A model generated the notes under the pieces. That model saw nothing but the letters and a program-made list of their open reading frames with translations, had not been told where the DNA came from and made no database searches. Positions 58,926-64,000 of a stretch of 64,000 nt of DNA are shown here, piece after piece. Every line of letters starts with the position of its first letter. The first letter of the stretch is position 1. The position numbers and the translations under genes were made by a program. Origin of the DNA: Acidobacteria bacterium AB60 (GTDB lineage: Bacteria; Acidobacteriota; Terriglobia; Terriglobales; Acidobacteriaceae); contig VANK01000001.1 in the NCBI GenBank assembly GCA_008682415.1, positions 124,001-188,000 on the forward strand. The letters are read 5' to 3'.

Positions 58926-58956
58926 CAGAGATCATTCTAATGGGACCACCGCGCGT

Positions 58957-59898
58957 CTACGCCGACCGTCGCCGCCTTCCGCTCAGCAGGTAGATGGCAG
59001 CCCGCAGTTCCAAGAGCGGATCAGCCGAAGCTTCGATTCCGTCCACCCGCGGGATGGGATCGAAGATGATGTGCTTCTGCTGGGCGGCAGAATCCGGCAG
59101 CACCTGCGTGAGCTCGATTGTGCCGAACTCGACCTTCTCGCGGCTCTCCGGCCAGTGGATCGTCGCATCGTCCACCGTGTCTCCGTCCGCCGCGATCTGC
59201 ACCTGGATCCGGAACCGCACCGGGCCCCGCTCCACGCGTTTTGCGATCTCATCGAAGTGGTAGTTTTCCGCAATCTTCGTCGCCTGCTCATCTGTCAGAT
59301 ACTCGTTCCCCAGTTCCGGCACGATGCGGTACCTTCCGAAGCTCTTCTGTCCCGCCTCATTGGTGAACGCGAACGCCGTCACTCCAAAGTAGGTCTCCCG
59401 CGCCAGGCTGGAGGGGAACGGCTTCGGCGCCTGCACAAAGGCCAGCGCCGAGGGATGAGATCCCAGAAACACCTCGATCGGCTTGGGCGACGGCACGTCC
59501 GCTCCGCTGGCCGCAACCGCACGCAGCATCTCCAGGAACTGATATCCATCGCGGGTGGGGAACCCGTCGGTCGAGTGGCTCACGATGTCCGTGTGCACAT
59601 GTTCGGCAAGATTGAACCGGATCGCCATGCCACGCGGATTCGCATCGGCAACATTATCCGGGAGCTGCGGAATCCCGGTTGAATTCGAGAAGCGCACCGT
59701 CACCGGTGTCGACTCCCGAACCGCATGCGGAGCCCGGGTGAGATTCTTTGCTGCGGCACTCGGCTGGAAGGTTCCGCTCAACATCAGCCCTTTCGCATGG
59801 GCCGCGCGGAATCCGGGGTGGACACCGAACAAGGTGTCAAACTGCTGCAGAAGATCGTTGGCAAGGGCTACCACGCGTTCGTCGTGGGGGAGGGGCAT
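58957..59898 (-). CDS. catalase-related (SrpA-like) heme protein
   Basis: A 313-residue protein of the small catalase-like group. The distal histidine is H34 in [32 protein letters not shown] and [12 protein letters not shown] follow as in catalases. The C-terminal heme tyrosine region is reduced and the last helices are short, so it may act as a peroxidase or organic-peroxide enzyme, not as a true catalase. ATG 59898 has AAGGA seven bases upstream; longer frames are not supported. It is divergent from katE, sharing 237 bases of promoter region. Confidence 0.8.
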   Translation of the reverse strand: MPLPHDERVVALANDLLQQFDTLFGVHPGFRAAHAKGLMLSGTFQPSAAAKNLTRAPHAVRESTPVTVRFSNSTGIPQLPDNVADANPRGMAIRFNLAEHVHTDIVSHSTDGFPTRDGYQFLEMLRAVAASGADVPSPKPIEVFLGSHPSALAFVQAPKPFPSSLARETYFGVTAFAFTNEAGQKSFGRYRIVPELGNEYLTDEQATKIAENYHFDEIAKRVERGPVRFRIQVQIAADGDTVDDATIHWPESREKVEFGTIELTQVLPDSAAQQKHIIFDPIPRVDGIEASADPLLELRAAIYLLSGRRRRSA

Positions 59899-60135
59899 TG
59901 CGACGTCCTTTCGAGTCAAGAGTTCCAGAACCGGAACTCGATTCTATCGAACCATCCCTCAGTCATCGTTTTGAAACAGCGTCCCGCCCGCTGCTCCGGG
60001 CAACCGGCAAAGAGTCCGTTGCGTCGTAACACCGTCGCGCACACGCAAGGCCACGCCCGGCCCGTCTACCCAACATTTCGTCGATTTTGCTCGGACCTAT
60101 GGGCCAGCCGATGCACCGCGCGCACGGGAGAAGTT

Positions 60136-62208
<2,073 letters not shown>

Positions 62209-62217
62209 GGGGCAGGA

Positions 62218-62247
62218 GCGAGAGACCGGCTTCGGCTGGTCTCTCGC
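62218..62247. terminator. TTCG-capped hairpin between convergent genes
   Basis: GCGAGAGACCGGC-TTCG-GCTGGTCTCTCGC forms a 13-bp stem (one G-T pair) with a stable UUCG tetraloop. It lies between the ends of katE and the CPBP gene. No T-run follows, so it is a stabiliser or an atypical terminator. Confidence 0.6.
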
Positions 62248-62251
62248 CGGC

Positions 62252-63256
62252 TTACATGCGGTCCAGGTGCTTGAACCCACCCGTTCCAGCAATCATCAAC
62301 AGGAACAGAAGCAGGTTGTAGCTGGAGTGCACCATGGTGCTGGCCGCCAGCGACCGCGTGTTGAGGCGCACCCAGCACAGCACCAGGCTGACGCAGACGA
62401 GGAGCAGAAACGGCCCGATCGAGTAGCCGGTCTGGTAGGCGTGCATCAGAGCAAAGGGAATGCTGGTAAGCACCGACCCCACAATCATCGCGCCCACCGA
62501 CCAGCGTGGCTTGCCCTCCATGTCCGGATGCGGCGTAGGCAGGTGCAGCAGGCGTTCGGCGGTCCAATCCGCTGCGGTGTTCAGGGCGGGAAGCAGGAAC
62601 CCGCGAAAGGCCATCTCCTCGAAGAAGGGGGCCAGCGTTACGCCGAAGCCGAAGAGCAGCCAGGCTGCGCCCGGCATCCGGAAGACCTGGTCGATGGGCG
62701 TATCCTGCGGACCCGGCAGGAGGATTCCATCCGCAATCGCCAGTACGAAACAAGCGAAGGCCGCGGTGATCAGCTGCCAGCGTTTGCGCATCGCCGCCCT
62801 GGCATTCCACTCCAGCGCCGAGAAGTAGTGCAGATGCCACAGGGCTGGAAACACGGCCAGGCACCCGGCGAACGCGATGAAGTACCACACCACCTGCGTT
62901 CCCAGCGTGTAGTGGATATCGTTGAGCGCCTGCTTGGCATCCTTCACGCCCCAGAGGTGAAGATGCAAGGCACTGGCAAACACGGCGCCCGAGCATATCC
63001 AGCTGAAGAACAGGACCAGCCCCAGGAGCGAAACATCGAACATGTTCGGGATCCGCGGCGGCAGGCGCACCGGCCGCGTGGCATCCGCATAAGAGGCGAA
63101 GAATGATCCCGGGAATTCCGGCAATGCGGAGTCGGCGGATGGGTTCTCCGCGATGCTCTCCGGTTCCGTCCGCTCAGCCGCGGGTTCCTGCGCTATATGC
63201 GATGCGTCCGGGGGATCGCCGCTCTGCGGCCACGATGCATCGGAAGAGCCGTTCAT
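62252..63256 (-). CDS. CPBP-family intramembrane metalloprotease
   Basis: A 334-residue membrane protein. A 65-residue disordered N-terminal part (Pro/Glu/Ser-rich) precedes about eight transmembrane segments. The CPBP/Rce1 motifs are visible: [13 protein letters not shown] (motif 1, EExxxR), FALMHAYQ (motif 2, FxxxH), and MVHSSYN (motif 3). Such proteases cut near membrane surfaces or act as immunity factors; no bacteriocin genes are present. Its start overlaps the uvrA stop as ATGA, so expression is coupled to uvrA. Confidence 0.85.
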   Translation of the reverse strand: MNGSSDASWPQSGDPPDASHIAQEPAAERTEPESIAENPSADSALPEFPGSFFASYADATRPVRLPPRIPNMFDVSLLGLVLFFSWICSGAVFASALHLHLWGVKDAKQALNDIHYTLGTQVVWYFIAFAGCLAVFPALWHLHYFSALEWNARAAMRKRWQLITAAFACFVLAIADGILLPGPQDTPIDQVFRMPGAAWLLFGFGVTLAPFFEEMAFRGFLLPALNTAADWTAERLLHLPTPHPDMEGKPRWSVGAMIVGSVLTSIPFALMHAYQTGYSIGPFLLLVCVSLVLCWVRLNTRSLAASTMVHSSYNLLLFLLMIAGTGGFKHLDRM

Positions 63257-64000
63257 GCCCGCACCGGCTTCCTGCTCTTCTTCGCCGGGGCCTTTGGCTT
63301 CCCTTTGGACCCGGCCGGTCTGCCGCGCTTCCTGGCTGTGGCCGCGTTCTCCGCGGAATCCTGACTCCGGCCATTCGCCTCCGCCGGCGTCTCTGTGGAA
63401 AACAGTTCCGGCTGCTCCTCCGGTTCTTCTTCCACCGCCTCGAGATGCCCGTCCACAGAGGCATAGTACCGCTTCAAAAATTGCCCGGTGAAGGACTCTT
63501 CGCTCGCCGCCACCTTGATCGGGCGCCCCTCGGCCACCAGGCGTCCGCCGTTCTCGCCGCCCTCCGGTCCCAGGTCGATGATCCAGTCCGCGTTCCGGAT
63601 CACGTCGAGATTGTGCTCGATGATGATGATGGAATTGCCGAGGTCCGTGAGCCGGTGCAGCACCTCCAGCAGCTTGCGCACATCGTCGAAGTGCAGCCCC
63701 GTGGTCGGCTCGTCGAGGACATACAGCGTCCGTCCCGTCTGCCGCTTCGACAGCTCGCGCGCCAGCTTCATGCGCTGTGCTTCTCCGCCGGAGAGTGTGG
63801 TTGCGCTCTGGCCGAGGTGCACGTAGCCGAGACCCACGTCGACCAGGGTCTGCAGCTTCTGATTCACCTGCGGCACGTCCTTGAGCACTGCAAGCGCGTC
63901 TTCGATCGTCAAATCCAGAATGTCGGCGATCGAGTAGCCGTGGAACTTCACCGCCAGCGTCTCCTGGTTGTAGCGGCGCCCATTGCATACCTCGCATTGC
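63253..64000 (-). CDS. uvrA: excinuclease ABC subunit A, 3' part (cut by window edge)
   Basis: The visible 248 codons are the C-terminal part of UvrA; the 5' part lies beyond 64000. At the edge comes [17 protein letters not shown], the end of the second zinc finger, then the ABC signature [16 protein letters not shown] and Walker [21 protein letters not shown], and [10 protein letters not shown] as H-loop. After residue ...FLKRYYA the protein continues for about 70 residues with an acidic part and a basic tail with K-R-G-R-P-A-G-S-K, an AT-hook-like motif not usual in UvrA. The gene overlaps the CPBP gene as ATGA. Confidence 0.93.
   Translation of the reverse strand, partial: QCEVCNGRRYNQETLAVKFHGYSIADILDLTIEDALAVLKDVPQVNQKLQTLVDVGLGYVHLGQSATTLSGGEAQRMKLARELSKRQTGRTLYVLDEPTTGLHFDDVRKLLEVLHRLTDLGNSIIIIEHNLDVIRNADWIIDLGPEGGENGGRLVAEGRPIKVAASEESFTGQFLKRYYASVDGHLEAVEEEPEEQPELFSTETPAEANGRSQDSAENAATARKRGRPAGSKGKPKAPAKKSRKPVRA

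Overview
The window looks like a piece of a GC-rich acidobacterial chromosome, probably class Terriglobia. I infer this from gene content, not from a search: a VWA-domain protein of the acidobacterial type (37461-39365), a MacB/FtsX 'ADOP'-type permease coupled to a PadR regulator (2969-5982), a DUF2961/GH172 protein, many secreted proteins of unknown function, GTG starts and frequent ATGA overlaps. Coding density is high. I see no prophage, insertion sequence, CRISPR array, rRNA or tRNA gene.

Layout. 1-9.4 kb: a decayed gene fragment; an ArsR-led operon (ArsR, AHSA1/SRPBCC, two carboxymuconolactone-decarboxylase-like proteins); a secreted NTF2-like protein; a PadR/ADOP pair; two secreted alpha/beta-hydrolase-fold proteins, one apparently without its nucleophile; and a second PadR/membrane-protein pair. 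9.7-18.5 kb: signalling and redox genes, with a VOC-SpoIIE phosphatase fusion, a GAF-GAF-SpoIIE phosphatase, an Rrf2/NAD(P)-binding divergent pair, a VOC protein, LysE exporter, methyltransferase, and a TetR/NmrA divergent pair around a perfect 10-bp palindrome. 18.5-32 kb: housekeeping genes (deoC, hpt, lgt, argJ, overlapping xerD-xerC, TlpA and rhodanese, HAD and NUDIX hydrolases) among secreted unknowns. 32-37 kb: the accessory part, with three small hydrophilic proteins, an Nramp-related transporter, a ribbon-helix-helix/secreted START-like gene pair, and a 0.5-kb array of composite repeats (C-tract, hairpin, GTGANNNN octamers), followed by a decayed copy of the 5' end of the ribbon-helix-helix gene. 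37-64 kb: the VWA and GH172 proteins, a racemase homologue without catalytic cysteines, a second SRPBCC/ArsR operon, ruvC, a FecR-domain protein, rsmA, a glycogen-synthase-like GT4 enzyme, an APC permease, uvrC, an OmpA-family lipoprotein, pyrE, a divergent catalase pair, a CPBP protease and the 3' part of uvrA.

How the parts relate. Several regulators sit next to their probable targets with visible operators. The two ArsR loci, 40 kb apart, share the motif AAGTNNATACTT over their promoters. DNA repair and maintenance genes (xerC/xerD, ruvC, uvrC, uvrA) are dispersed. The most unusual structure is the 34.5-36.8 kb segment, where short-period repeats, two G-quadruplex-capable tracts and four hairpins lie behind a small regulator/secreted-protein operon. 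Its role is unknown.
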